Assembly (NCBI GenBank): GCA_025331125.1
Contig: JAOALB010000234.1
Coordinates: 1-12,448, forward strand
Source: Mycogone perniciosa
Lineage: Eukaryota > Ascomycota > Sordariomycetes > Hypocreales > Hypocreaceae
Direction: 5' to 3'
DNA length: 12,448 nt
Both the position numbers and the translations under genes were made by a program. Below, piece after piece: positions 1 to 8,661 of this stretch. The notes beneath the pieces were generated by a model. The model did no database searches. It had not been told where the DNA came from and was given only the letters and a program-made list of their open reading frames with translations. Numbering within the stretch: position 1 is the first letter of the stretch; each line of letters starts with the position of its first letter.

Positions 1-74
1 GTGATCATGTTCTTATTGGCCCGTCGTTCCGATATTCTTCCGGACCCGGGCCTTGGCCTGGTCGGGTCGTGACA
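1..74 (-). mobile_element. Possible LTR end (partial, cut by window start)
   Basis: Read on the minus strand, this stretch begins TGTCACGACCC (plus 64-74) and continues GC-rich (CGACCAGGCCAAGGCCCGGG), then leaves the window. A TG start in a TGTCACGAC-type context is what I recall for LTRs of fungal Ty3/Gypsy elements, and composition drops sharply to A+T-richer DNA right after base 74. Only one end is visible, so neither the other LTR terminus nor a target-site duplication can be checked. It could be a solo LTR or unrelated GC-rich DNA. Confidence 0.3.
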
Positions 75-500
75 TTTGAGGAGGAAAATCACAATTCTCG
101 ATTACAAATGACAAATGCTAGTTTAGTTTCATTAGCGTGTACTTCTTAGTCGGTTTTAAGCCAATAAAAAGCCCCCCCCGCGATTAATAGTACTTCGAGG
201 GACGAGATCTTGAAAAGAATATGCTAAGGCACGGGTTTTCTATGTACTTAGAAGTACTGATCTTTAGGAATGTAAGTGCTGCTTATAGCCTTAACAATAC
301 TCCGTAGTTTATTTTCAAAGAAATAAATATATTACTTGATGCAAAAGCCCTGAAGCCTTTAATCTTTAAGTCAACTATAATTTTATTTATTTATTTATAA
401 TTATATTTTTTTCACATTTTATTCAATAATGTTATCTTAACTATCTTAGTAATTGACAATTTATGTGTAGGCGATTGATAGGAGGATAAGGAGTACGAGC
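75..500. other. Intergenic, no gene seen
   Basis: No open frame with protein-like content on either strand. The stretch holds a run of eight C (172-179), one ACTCCGTA word (299-306) and an A+T-rich patch around 367-415 with repeated TTTA units. Confidence 0.5.
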
Positions 501-590
501 ACTCCGTACATGCTAGGTAGCTCTCTACAAAAAGCGGGTCAAGGTATACGCCAATGACACATTCAGGGGTACTCGTAGACTGTACGGAGT
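501..590. repeat. 90-bp element with 10-bp perfect terminal inverted repeats
   Basis: ACTCCGTACA (501-510) is matched by its exact reverse complement TGTACGGAGT (581-590). The core word ACTCCGTA/TACGGAGT also occurs at 299-306, 1057-1064, 6716-6723 and 6886-6893, always outside the genes. The copy at 1057 shares the longer string ACTCCGTACATGCT with the left arm at 501. The size and inverted ends recall a very short MITE, but I see no flanking target-site duplication. Such words are, as I recall, common in intergenic DNA of Aspergillus and Penicillium. It could equally be a regulatory or structural palindrome. Confidence 0.4.
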
Positions 591-759
591 AGTATGTCCG
601 TACGTCTGCATTATTGACCAATTAAAAAATTAGGATATAGGTGCTCAAGTGATGACTAAACCAACATTCTTAATCCTTGCGGCACGGACTAGGAACCCCG
701 GCTCCTAATTAACCCGTTGGTGTCCTTTTGATTGGTTTCCAGAGGTACCTGCTCCCTCC

Positions 760-999
760 CTACGAGAACCTGTTAAGCCACAACGTCTCGGATCCCTCCC
801 AAACTCCCTCACTCTTCTCTTGTGCCTGTGTCTCAGACAATTGCATTCGTCGGACGCTGCTAGCTGGTACTATCACTTCGTCCATATTCTGTGCTTCAAA
901 TAATAGTGCCGCTTGTCCTTCATCAACATATGAGTCAATGTCAACTCTTGCTTTTGTAACTAGTAGTTGCACGACTGCTTCATATCCATCGAGCTTAGG
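760..999 (-). pseudogene. Relic of an ankyrin-repeat gene
   Basis: The minus-strand frame between stops at 1000-1002 and just below 760 reads GYEAVVQLLVTKARVDIDS at about 987-931 and then GQAALLFEAQNMDEVIV at about 918-868. This fits the ankyrin consensus: a G-H/Y-E-A-V-V-x-L-L second helix, then V-D-I-D-S, then G-Q-x-x-L-x-x-A-x-x-N in the next repeat. The usual TPL is replaced by AAL, and the frame loses repeat character below 868. The start is cut off by a TAA codon and there is no usable ATG. Only about one and a half repeats survive, so I treat it as a gene fragment. It is unlikely to be expressed. The opposite-strand 123-codon frame over the same bases is its shadow. Confidence 0.45.
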
Positions 1000-1531
1000 T
1001 TATATGTTCAGCATACCCATCCCATTTCAACGTTGCTCCCCTCTTATCAGTTATCTACTCCGTACATGCTACTTATGTATAGCTCATATGATCGGGTGAG
1101 GGAACAACATAAAAAGTTCGAATTGAGGGGGTGGCTCAATCAGCAGCCACTTGAAAACGTCAAAAAGTGTGCGCCTTTTGAGGGCCATATTCTGCGATAA
1201 AAAAAACCATAAATTATGAAGTGAGAGTGATGTAATACCTTACGTCGCGTTTGAGGAAAGAGGTGGGTCACAGACGTCGGAAGGCGTGTGTGGAATCAAA
1301 ATGACGAGATATTGCACTTACAACGTTTCAAAATTTACTTTTTAGCATATTCAATTGGTGTCATTTAATGACTTCGCATGTTGCTGCCACATGTATAAGT
1401 ATCGCCTTGGGAACATTTTTATCAATTGTTTGGAGTATTAAAGTTGAATCATGAAAATCTGCCTCTGGCAGAGCCTTTGATACCATAATTGATCCCCGAG
1501 GCCAACTACACAACACCCAACCACGATAAAT
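1000..1531. other. Intergenic region upstream of the MDR gene
   Basis: No coding content is supported. It holds a TACGGAGT-family word (1057-1064), a small hairpin (GTGGCT at 1131-1136 with AGCCAC at 1145-1150) and an A run near 1200. The last 40 bases before the ATG at 1532 are rich in CAAC/ACACC, which is usual for a fungal 5' leader. I found no convincing TATA box. Confidence 0.4.
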
Positions 1532-2557
1532 ATGCCCGATGGTATGAAGGCCATCATTATCTCTGCTTTCGGCCCAGTCGAGAACTTGATCATACAAAAT
1601 GTTCCTAAGCCCACCGCCACCCGACACACGGCACTGATTCGCATCAAGGCCTTCGGTATCAATCATGCAGAAATACACATGCGTCGAGGAGAGTGGGCTG
1701 AATCAGTACCTATGAGCGGTATTGAATGTGTTGGGATAATAGAGCATTGTCCGGGAGGTGAATTTAAAGCAGGTACACCCGTCGCCTCATTCATGGGAGG
1801 CCTTGGACGAACGATTCCAGGAAGTTATGCCCAGTACACAGTTGCGAGTGTCAACAACATTGTTGTTCTTGGAGACTCGGAACAAGAACTGCCACTTTCT
1901 TGGGCTGAGTTAGCGGCATTGCCTGAAAGCTATGCTACAGCATGGACATGCTTGTTTAGAAACCTCGCAATTGAGAAGGACCACAGGCTTCTGATCCGAG
2001 GTGCCACATCCGCGTTGGGAAGGGCGGCAGTTAACCTTGCAGTCGAAGCAGGTGCTGTCGTCACAGCTACGACACGAAACGAGAACAAGTTCGATCAATT
2101 GAAGGCCTCGGGTGTCTCCAATGTCATTCTGGAAGACTCTGGGCTCGCTCAGCGTTTAAAGGAGCAGGGGAAAACGGAAAAGTTCGACCGTATCCTGGAA
2201 CTGATTGGTAACAGCACCGTTGTCGAGTCGTTGGCCTTGGTTAAACGGGATGGCAGGCTATGTCTAGCAGGATGGTTGGGTGGACTCGATCCTATCAAGG
2301 GACCTGGGCCATTGCCAGGATTCAACCCTCTTTTGCAGATGGCAAGTGGCGTTCATTTTAATTTTTTGGGGAGTTTCGTGTTTGGGGATCCAGAATATCC
2401 GGTATCTGATGTTCCGCTCAAAACGATTGTTCAGAGCATTGCCGACTCAAAATTCAGCGCCCAACCGTCCAAGATATTCGCATTTAATGAGATTCAGCAG
2501 GCTCACAGGCTGATGGAAGAAGGACAGGCAGAAGGAAAGATAGTTGTTATTGTGTAA
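1532..2557 (+). CDS. Zinc-free MDR oxidoreductase (quinone reductase-like)
   Basis: An intact, intronless 341-residue protein of the medium-chain dehydrogenase/reductase superfamily, probably a cytosolic NADPH-dependent quinone or enone reductase. The N-terminal GroES-like domain covers about residues 5-125, with the typical FGINHAEIHMRRGEW (41-55) and GIECVGII (63-70). The Rossmann domain follows, with the nucleotide-binding loop GATSALGRAAV (157-167) and TATTRNENKF (178-187), where the TRN tail suggests NADPH. The catalytic-zinc and structural four-Cys zinc ligands of classical alcohol dehydrogenases are absent, so the common label zinc-binding dehydrogenase would mislead. Length is normal for the family. 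Family members usually start at MKA, which is residue 5 here (ATG at 1544); the upstream ATG has A at -3 and is also usable. There is no signal peptide. The substrate cannot be deduced. The gene stands alone, and the next gene on the same strand starts 563 bp downstream. Confidence 0.9.
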   Translation: MPDGMKAIIISAFGPVENLIIQNVPKPTATRHTALIRIKAFGINHAEIHMRRGEWAESVPMSGIECVGIIEHCPGGEFKAGTPVASFMGGLGRTIPGSYAQYTVASVNNIVVLGDSEQELPLSWAELAALPESYATAWTCLFRNLAIEKDHRLLIRGATSALGRAAVNLAVEAGAVVTATTRNENKFDQLKASGVSNVILEDSGLAQRLKEQGKTEKFDRILELIGNSTVVESLALVKRDGRLCLAGWLGGLDPIKGPGPLPGFNPLLQMASGVHFNFLGSFVFGDPEYPVSDVPLKTIVQSIADSKFSAQPSKIFAFNEIQQAHRLMEEGQAEGKIVVIV

Positions 2558-3120
2558 ACTAGTCTTGATGGCTATAGCTTGAACGTGGATAACATTTGTA
2601 ATATGTGGTCGTTATTCGCGCGAATAGGTTCGGAAAGAAACTTCGTCAGTTCTACCACTAGTCAAGAGAATCAGTTTCTTTTCACTCATTAACATTTGAA
2701 CATTGCTAACTCTACCTAAAGAGATATTGTAGGAAGGGTTTAGACGGCCAAATATGAAGGACTGCAAATGGATTCACTCATTGGAGGGAATCCACCTCGA
2801 GCTAGCGGTAGTGAACGTGAATGGCATCAGCTATTCACATTAGTAGTACAACCTTCATCATACATGGCCAATCAATGTGGAATTTGTGAAACGTCATAAT
2901 TTTACACCGTCTTCAAGTATTTCTTACTCAGTTTCATTTACTGCAATCGGCTTAGCTTGAGAGACACCGTAATTTCCCCGATTCAGCCCTGTTAATCTGC
3001 CTTGATACCACCATCGTTCAACCCGTGCAAACATTGACGAGTCTTTACAGGGCGAAAAGCCTGGCCTACCACTTAGAAGCTGTAGTATATCCATGGTCTT
3101 TTAGATCGCCTGAAGACATA
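2558..3120. other. Intergenic, with a 14-bp palindrome
   Basis: No gene is supported on either strand. TATTCGCGCGAATA (2613-2626) is a perfect palindrome 56 bp after the MDR stop codon. The stretch must contain the 3' end of the MDR transcript and the promoter of the GPI-protein gene, but I cannot place a TATA box or poly(A) signal with confidence. Confidence 0.45.
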
Positions 3121-4038
3121 ATGCATTCAAACATACTTCCTAGCATCCTGGTTTTGTTCGGCGCGGCGAGCAGAGCAGCGAATACAGCACCTGAACACCA
3201 CGAGTCTTGCAATCCAACACCCGTGCCGGTGGATGACATGCCACAGCCGTTCGTTACGCCGGCACCCGATCAACTGCCCATAGAAAAGCGGGCGTATTAT
3301 GGTCCGGAATTGATCGGATACTACGCATGGTCCAGCTCTTGTTTGTCTCCTCCCTCGTGGATTGACTGCATGTTGGGCAACCCAAACGAGCTAACAGCCT
3401 TCAAAATCAGGGTCTCCTTTACTGTGCTCGTCCAGCTCTTTGTATGTAATGTGGAGGAGTATTGGAGGCTGCTGTCCAGATAGCCAGTCTTTGTGCTCAT
3501 ACGCGACAGCCTGCTCAGGGAATCGGGTCCTCTATGTCAATGGAGGCACAGGACATTGGTAAGTATCCAGCCTGTTATGGGCCGCTCTCGCATTTTATTC
3601 TGTCCATAAAAATCTCCTCCACTGACTTCGAGCTTGTAGCACTTCGGATGAGATCTGCGATACGCTCACAGTTCTTGTCTCATCTGGCGGCCACGATGCT
3701 CAGACAGCTATCCGGTGCTTCAACTCTTGGCACTTCCGTGAGATACCGAGAACAGTCTACCGTAACACTTATACCTGTATGTTTGTACTACATCATCTGC
3801 TACCCAAATGCATTCGTGGACGCTGCTGTTCAATCGCTGAATGGAGAAGGCACTAACAATCGTAAAAGTAACCACAAAAACCCCTACTCCCATGCCCACG
3901 AAATCTGCACAGCGGATTACTGTTACAGCGATTCCAGATGCCGGTGTCACAATCCAGCGGCCTGGCATAACAATTGCTGGATTGTGGATCGGCGTTATGG
4001 TGCCACTCTTGGTGTTCTGTGGCATGTTGGTTCTCTGA
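3121..4038 (+). CDS. Cys-rich, probably GPI-anchored surface protein (4 exons)
   Basis: Exons 3121-3340, 3411-3558, 3640-3776 and 3869-4038 give 224 residues. Introns are 70, 81 and 92 nt, with donors GTTTGT, GTAAGT and GTATGT and branch sites CTAAC (3391), CTGAC (3622) and CTAAC (3853). All junctions keep frame. Layout: signal peptide about 1-20; Pro-rich propeptide ending in a Kex2-type KR (56-57); then a conserved-looking domain starting PELIGYYAWSSSW, with SIGGCC (90-95), CSYATACSGN (102-111), Cys123, Cys129, Cys149 and TVYRNTY (161-167); a Thr/Pro-rich stalk (169-180); and a C-terminal hydrophobic stretch (about 202-224) with no charged tail. That end suggests GPI anchoring, with a candidate omega site near the PDAG segment (192-195). 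This arrangement (LIGYY, CC, ACSGN, YRNTYT) recalls a fungal family of secreted or membrane proteins without known function. The ATG at 3121 is the first in frame and has A at -3. No function is assigned. It could instead be a single-pass membrane protein. Confidence 0.75.
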
Positions 4039-4194
4039 TACCACCATACAGAGCGCAAAGGCGCTAGAGACGACACTCATTATCTTCTTGACTACTATAA
4101 TTATATTTATCTGTATTGAATACCCGCGAATCTGGGAACCTTAACCATTCCACAGAATGTATCATTGTCATTCATCACTCACCTCTTTCACTTG

Positions 4195-6183
4195 CTAGAG
4201 ACTCCTAGTTCTTTTGCAAAGACGTCCATTCTTTTGCACCTCCCACCGGTCATTTCCAACGCATGGCGCACACCAGAAAACGTCAGTGGGTCAACTTGGC
4301 GCTTGATTTTGAGTAGTCGACCGTAATTACTACCCCAAAAAGTCTTCTGCCAGTCCTTGTCGAAAGGGAGCGCCTGCATCCGCTTGTGTAAGCGAGGGGT
4401 CTAGTATATGGTCATATACAACAGTACTTACATCGTTGATGTACGCTCCCGATTTTGGAGTCAGGTCACGCAAAGACTAAAACCTCTGTTGCAGAACCTC
4501 GATGGCTTCATTCTCTGCAGTCTTGTTAAATGGCGCGAAATCCTGGCCGATAACTGGCATCTTGGTAAGCTGTGTGACCTCATCTGTGCGTATAAGAAAC
4601 ACTCACTTGCATGCACATAAGCTGTTCGCCAGGCTGGATTGACAGCATTGCTCCCCTCTGGGTTTAGCTTCCTGGACGCCTTTACCGGCCACCATGAAAG
4701 CAGACATGGAACCACCATGCGTCATAGCAGCCCGGAGTGCCGCAGTCAATTTCTTCAAATCTCCCGTCAAGGTCTTCTCGCTCCGCAACCGTGACACGAG
4801 GTATGAACTTCCACCTGCTTGACTGCTGTCAAAGTTCTTGTCGAACCAAGCCAGCCAAGAGTCGTATTGTTGAACAAGGGTAAAGAACTGGACTTTGCCA
4901 TGTCATCGTTCCTGTATGGTGTTGTTTATGGGGTTGAATATCTTGGCTATCGCTTCAGGACCTTTGACGTCCTGCATGATGCATGTGCCCATGACTCCGG
5001 CGACTTCGTTGGGCAGGCCAGGTAATGAGACGGGATTGGTCATTCCACTAGTGACCAAGTTGTAGCCAGACACACCCTGATCCATTATACCTGGGATTTG
5101 TGATGCGATGTAGGTGATAAGGTCGAAGGCAAAAGACTCGTTTGGGTGGGTGACAAACATCCATTGAGCACTGAGGATTGTAGGACTGGCATACGTTTTG
5201 AGGGTCAATGAGGTAATAAGACCGAAGGTGGAGCCGCCTCCCTAACACTATCATCAGCGAGACATGCCCGGTATAACTTAAGCGTTGGTCGGGACTCGAC
5301 TTACGCCTCGTATGGCCCAGAACAAATCCCGATGCTGGTCCTCGTCACAATCTTCATCTCCAAGACATTATCCGCAGCCAACCCATAACGTGGGGCAAGT
5401 ACAGAATGCCCACCACCTGTGATATAGCCTCCAATGCCAACCGTCTTGCCCCCTCCGCTGACAACGGCCTGGTTATGCTTGTCAGCTGCGGCGTAGATGT
5501 CGTACATCTCAGTCCCGCCACCGACGGTAATGGCGTTGCCCAGAAGAATCTTTCCAGAGCCCCCAAGCTTATACTGGTCTGCATGATATGTGATGCTATT
5601 GAGATGATGGGTCCAGATAGACAGGGATCCGGGGGCGTTGGATCGACCGAGGTAATCGTGGCCAGTGCTTTTGACATTGAGACGGACAATGTGTTTGCGG
5701 GCTAAATGCGTATTGGCAAACACGCCAGTGATGCCTATCGGTAAAGATTAGCCAACCTAACTTACCAAAGTCTATGCCAATCTTGACATGGTGTGCTGTT
5801 GATGCATTGACAACGTATGCTGGGTATCCAGCAGAGCTGCACGGCGCATTCTTGTCCGGAAGACATGTAAAGTTGGAGAATTGGTCCCACATAACCGAGA
5901 CGGGATTGTCGGCGTGAATTTCGTATACTTTCCATTCCTTGGCGAGGTTCGGGCATCGGTCCGCGCTGTATGTGGGCTGTTCAGGATGGCACACGGCTCC
6001 GGGAGGTGTCGGACGGAGGAGCCGCCCGAGAGTCTTGTTGAGCGGGGCCCACGTTCCGGCCGATGGCCAGTCAGAGCTGCCGGGGTATGCTTTGCATGTT
6101 CCGGGGCTAGGAGTGTATCGTCCGCCCACCAGGCCGAGCAGGAATGGCAGGGAGAGCAGCATTTGTAACCTGCAGCAGGGCAT
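4195..6183 (-). pseudogene. FAD-linked oxidase (BBE/PCMH type) pseudogene, 5 exons
   Basis: Exons are 6183-5766, 5701-5305, 5241-4607, 4553-4432 and 4373-4195; introns are 64, 63, 53 and 58 nt, all GT-AG with good donors. The product would be a secreted flavoenzyme. It has a signal peptide (MLLSLPFLLGLVGG), the PCMH FAD-binding domain with VKSTGHDYLGRS (His154, the expected 8-alpha-histidyl FAD link) and KTVGIGGYITGGGHS, then DLFWAIRG/GGGSTFG, NPAWRTAYVHA, FWGSNY and the C-terminal DVFWCAPCVG. The second FAD-linking Cys of bicovalent members is missing. Lesions: a frame-changing deletion of very roughly 28 nt just before DLFW (5329-5345); TGA at 4903-4905, where a Trp is usual; +1 in a run of four G (plus C4653-4656); TAG at 4477-4479; and a -1 shift at about 4285. 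These rule out a full-length product, leaving at most a truncated N-terminal half. The gene is convergent with the GPI-protein gene, 156 bp apart. Relatives serve in secondary metabolism or sugar oxidation; the substrate is unknown. Confidence 0.85.
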
Positions 6184-6288
6184 GTTCTCAGTCGTGCTTT
6201 ATTTCTTTATGAAGTTGTCAAGGGGTGTGAACGAACAAGAGGACTTGATGGTGAGTGTCGATGATAGCGGCGATATGGATACTGCTTC

Positions 6289-6296
6289 TTTATATA
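6289..6296 (-). promoter_or_regulatory. TATA-like box of the FAD-oxidase pseudogene
   Basis: On the minus strand this reads TATATAAA, lying about 105-113 bp upstream of the ATG at 6183. That is a reasonable distance for a fungal core promoter. It suggests the dead gene may still have a usable promoter. No further elements were recognised. Confidence 0.35.
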
Positions 6297-6299
6297 GTT

Positions 6300-8095
6300 C
6301 ATTTTCGTCATAGCAATGTCTTGATGTCCCCTGCAAACCGACGAGAACGAGATCCTTCAAATGCCCAATTTCACTAATCCAGGCCTGATGCTAGAAGGAT
6401 ATCACGGTTGGCGCCGCCACAGACGAAGTGTCCGTGAGGCTTTGCATCATGGCCGAGGCGATCGAGCGTGCTGAGCCAATGAGTGAAGTGCGTATTCCTC
6501 GCGATGACCCGCATCGGCCGTACGCAGTTCAGCCTTGACTCTCGCATTCCGCGCTTTTCAGGGTCTGTTCCTATTCTGGTATGATACCACGAGCAAGCCT
6601 CTGGAGGGCGTGGTGGATGACTGTGCTCCGTAGCGCAAGTACGGGTACATGCGCCAGCTTGCGGGGTTATGGTCCTTCGCATGACAGTGTTTTGATAGTT
6701 ACACAAGACAATGAATACGGAGTAGTATCCTAATACTTCGTACAAAGCAAATGGCCGAGAGATGAAAGTGAGGCCCATGTGGCGTTGGCGTGGTGCGTGT
6801 AATTCACGGAGCGCGTCGGACCGATGTCACCGCCTCCAAGTCGTACTCGTACAGCGTAGTGTAGTACTCGGCACTGAGCACAGAGTACGGAGTACCTATG
6901 ATAGGTAACCAAACAGGCATTCAACAAACCCAGACCAGACAACATCCTTCTGACGCGACACAACTTTGGCCAACGTCGTATTTGGCCACTTTGCAAGACC
7001 CTCGATATGCAGTGCCATGCCTCAACAATCGCGTCGATCTACGCGCAGTTCACGCAAAACACCGACGAAGCCCAAGGTGATAGATATCCTTCCGCCGAGT
7101 CGTTGAACCCTTGCCCCAGCCAGTCGACATGGAACCTCGATTTTTCGCCATCAGCTCAGCACTTAAGGCAGCAGAGTACGCCAATTCCTTTGAGAAGAGA
7201 GAAAGGAGTTGGCCAGAAGCTTCGCCGAAACGAAGCCCTGATGATGGTGGCGTGTTCTGGCCTAGGCTTTACCTGGTATCATATTTCTCTACCATCTTCT
7301 TAGACATAATAGTAAAAAAAGTGCACCATGAGCGTTACGGGTGGGACGTGGATCCTAATAATCCATACTTGTTCCGCCATCAGTAGGTGTCATGCTGTGA
7401 AGGCAATTACAGCCGGTGACGGCTAATAATAGGCCGCTGTGTTTTTGAGTCATCTGCTGGCGCTGCGTGTCTGGCCTGGGCATTATACATTTCCTGTGGT
7501 ACTTGACCTTGCCATTGTTTTCTGAGTGATGTGACTGCTAATAGACATGATATCCAGATCCTGATGTTTGGGTTTCATAAAGGAGGCTGCCGTATTCTCC
7601 AGATGCATGCTGAGAACGGCCGCCTGCACGTCCGTGTTTCTCGTCAATTGGATTTTGCCAGCAGCGATGGTAAAGTCCCACCAGATGGACAACTTGCCAC
7701 CCAGTGGTTTTTGTCAAAGCCGATTGGTAATACATGCTTCACCGAGACACCTACCGATAGATCTACGAGGGAAGGGGGGCATTGCCGAAAACAAGATCCC
7801 AGTACAGCCTCGGCCTTGAGAATTGAGACGACACCAGGTATGTCGGTTGCAAATTGGCTTTGCATATATGGAATTTAGGAGGCTGTTGACTATTGTATGA
7901 TATCCTGTTGTTGCTTTGACAACAAAATGTGGGTGGGAGGATGTGTAGTGAAGAGATGAACTCAAGTGTGATGTGTTGGTGAATACGCGGGCTTCTCTCG
8001 GGCAGGCTACAGGTGCGTCCTGCTCAATCGACCGAAGCCTGGCTATATGCACGACCAGCACGGTGAGCGGCCGGAGAGCCCAACGAGGCAGACAA
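6300..8095. other. Gene-poor stretch, no gene supported
   Basis: About 1.8 kb with many medium-length open frames on both strands, none with recognisable domains. A TACGGAGT word with an imperfect inverted partner lies at 6716-6742, and another word at 6886-6893 sits among several GTAC-containing strings. A short frame from ATG 7017 begins MPQQSRRSTRSSRKTPTKPK, which looks like a basic, disordered nuclear-protein start. It could be a first exon of the gene at 8096, but it hits a stop after about 30 codons and I cannot connect it. Frames around 7530-7880 are open on both strands at once, so openness says nothing there. Confidence 0.4.
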
Positions 8096-8661
8096 ATGGA
8101 GTCAATATACGTGGAGGCTCTACCATGCCTCGGGTTGGGATGTTGGTATAGCAATGTACAGCTCATTCGCTTAACTGCAAACGACCAGTTACATAGAGAA
8201 GTACGCGACAACGATAGGTGGTATCCAATCTGCATGCCTTTCAGTGCCATGCAGTTCTACAAAAAGCTCATGTCTGCCAGAATAGATGGATGTCTGCAGG
8301 TCATACGAGACAGATCAAAACTTGAGGAGAACTGCCCGACTCTCGTGATTATCGAGGTGAAGCCAAAACGGCGTCAAGATAACCAGAAGGCAATACGGAT
8401 TCAAGAGGGCGCTGGCATGGTAGCATGGATATCTTCAAAATCCCACATCGGGGTATTGCCTGCATTGACCGCAGTCTCCCGCCACAGGTAGGATTTTGAG
8501 GGTGTTGACTTTATTTGTCGAATTCTAACAAGCTCTAGAGACGAGTCATCCTGTCCCAAGATTTCGATGAGAAAGCCAACTCAAGCTCAAAGAACTCTGA
8601 GCCCCGAAGACACCAATCCGCCGACTGCTCCAGTCAAGAAACGGCCCGAAGTAAAGGTTAA
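8096..8661 (+). CDS. Partial or degraded PD-(D/E)XK nuclease-like protein
   Basis: The frame open from 7973 carries protein-like sequence from about 8096. Key segments are FYKKLMSARIDGCLQVIRDR, CPTLVIIEVKPKRR (EVK at 8354-8362) and RIQEGAGMVAWIS. I infer a 53-nt intron at 8488-8540: donor GTAGGA, branch CTAAC at 8525-8529, and the second AG of CTCTAGAG as acceptor. Across it the frame continues RVILSQDFDE, to a TAA at 8659-8661. A beta-strand with E-x-K, then Q-E-x-x-x-M-x-AW, then R-x-x-x-SQD recalls fungal proteins of unknown role with a PD-(D/E)XK-type fold; this is from memory, not a search. The start is unknown and upstream exons were not found. The tail is Ser-rich, and another frame (TLSPEDTNPPTAPVKKR) reads more like a protein, so a frameshift near 8580 is possible. 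The gene ends just before the A+T block and may be truncated. Confidence 0.35.

Noticed and set aside
728..1099. 123-codon open frame on the plus strand
   Set aside because: Ser/Cys-rich and featureless; the opposite strand carries the ankyrin pattern, so this is its complement.
3442..3447. GTATGT as donor of the first intron of the GPI-protein gene
   Set aside because: A good donor sequence, but an intron from here to the AG near 3518 would delete the CC and ATAC segment of the Cys-rich core. The 3341-3410 intron has a perfect CTAAC and keeps frame and domain.
4561..4606. AAG at 4561 as acceptor for the third intron of the FAD-oxidase pseudogene
   Set aside because: It gives the wrong frame. 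The next AG (4554) joins YVHA to IIGQDFAPFN in frame, as the family expects, so no sixth lesion is needed.
4903..4905. RIP as cause of the TGA in the FAD-oxidase pseudogene
   Set aside because: If the codon was TGG, the change is C-to-T at a CpC on the plus strand, not the CpA context preferred by RIP, and composition here is normal.
5702..5765. 31-nt version of the first pseudogene intron (acceptor ATAG at 5735)
   Set aside because: Too short for a fungal intron, and it leaves an extra segment. The 64-nt version yields IDFARKH, matching the family.
5881..6313. Overlapping plus-strand frames of 95 and 124 codons
   Set aside because: Antisense to exon 1 of the FAD-oxidase pseudogene, whose minus-strand reading has a signal peptide and family motifs.
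7017..7110. MPQQSRRSTRSSRKTPTKPK frame as a separate gene
   Set aside because: It stops after about 30 codons and no convincing donor connects it to downstream coding; it is kept only as a possible first exon.
7714..8250. 178-codon open frame on the minus strand
   Set aside because: It lies antisense to part of the nuclease-like frame, shows no domain, and has irregular Cys/His/Ser-rich content typical of a shadow frame.
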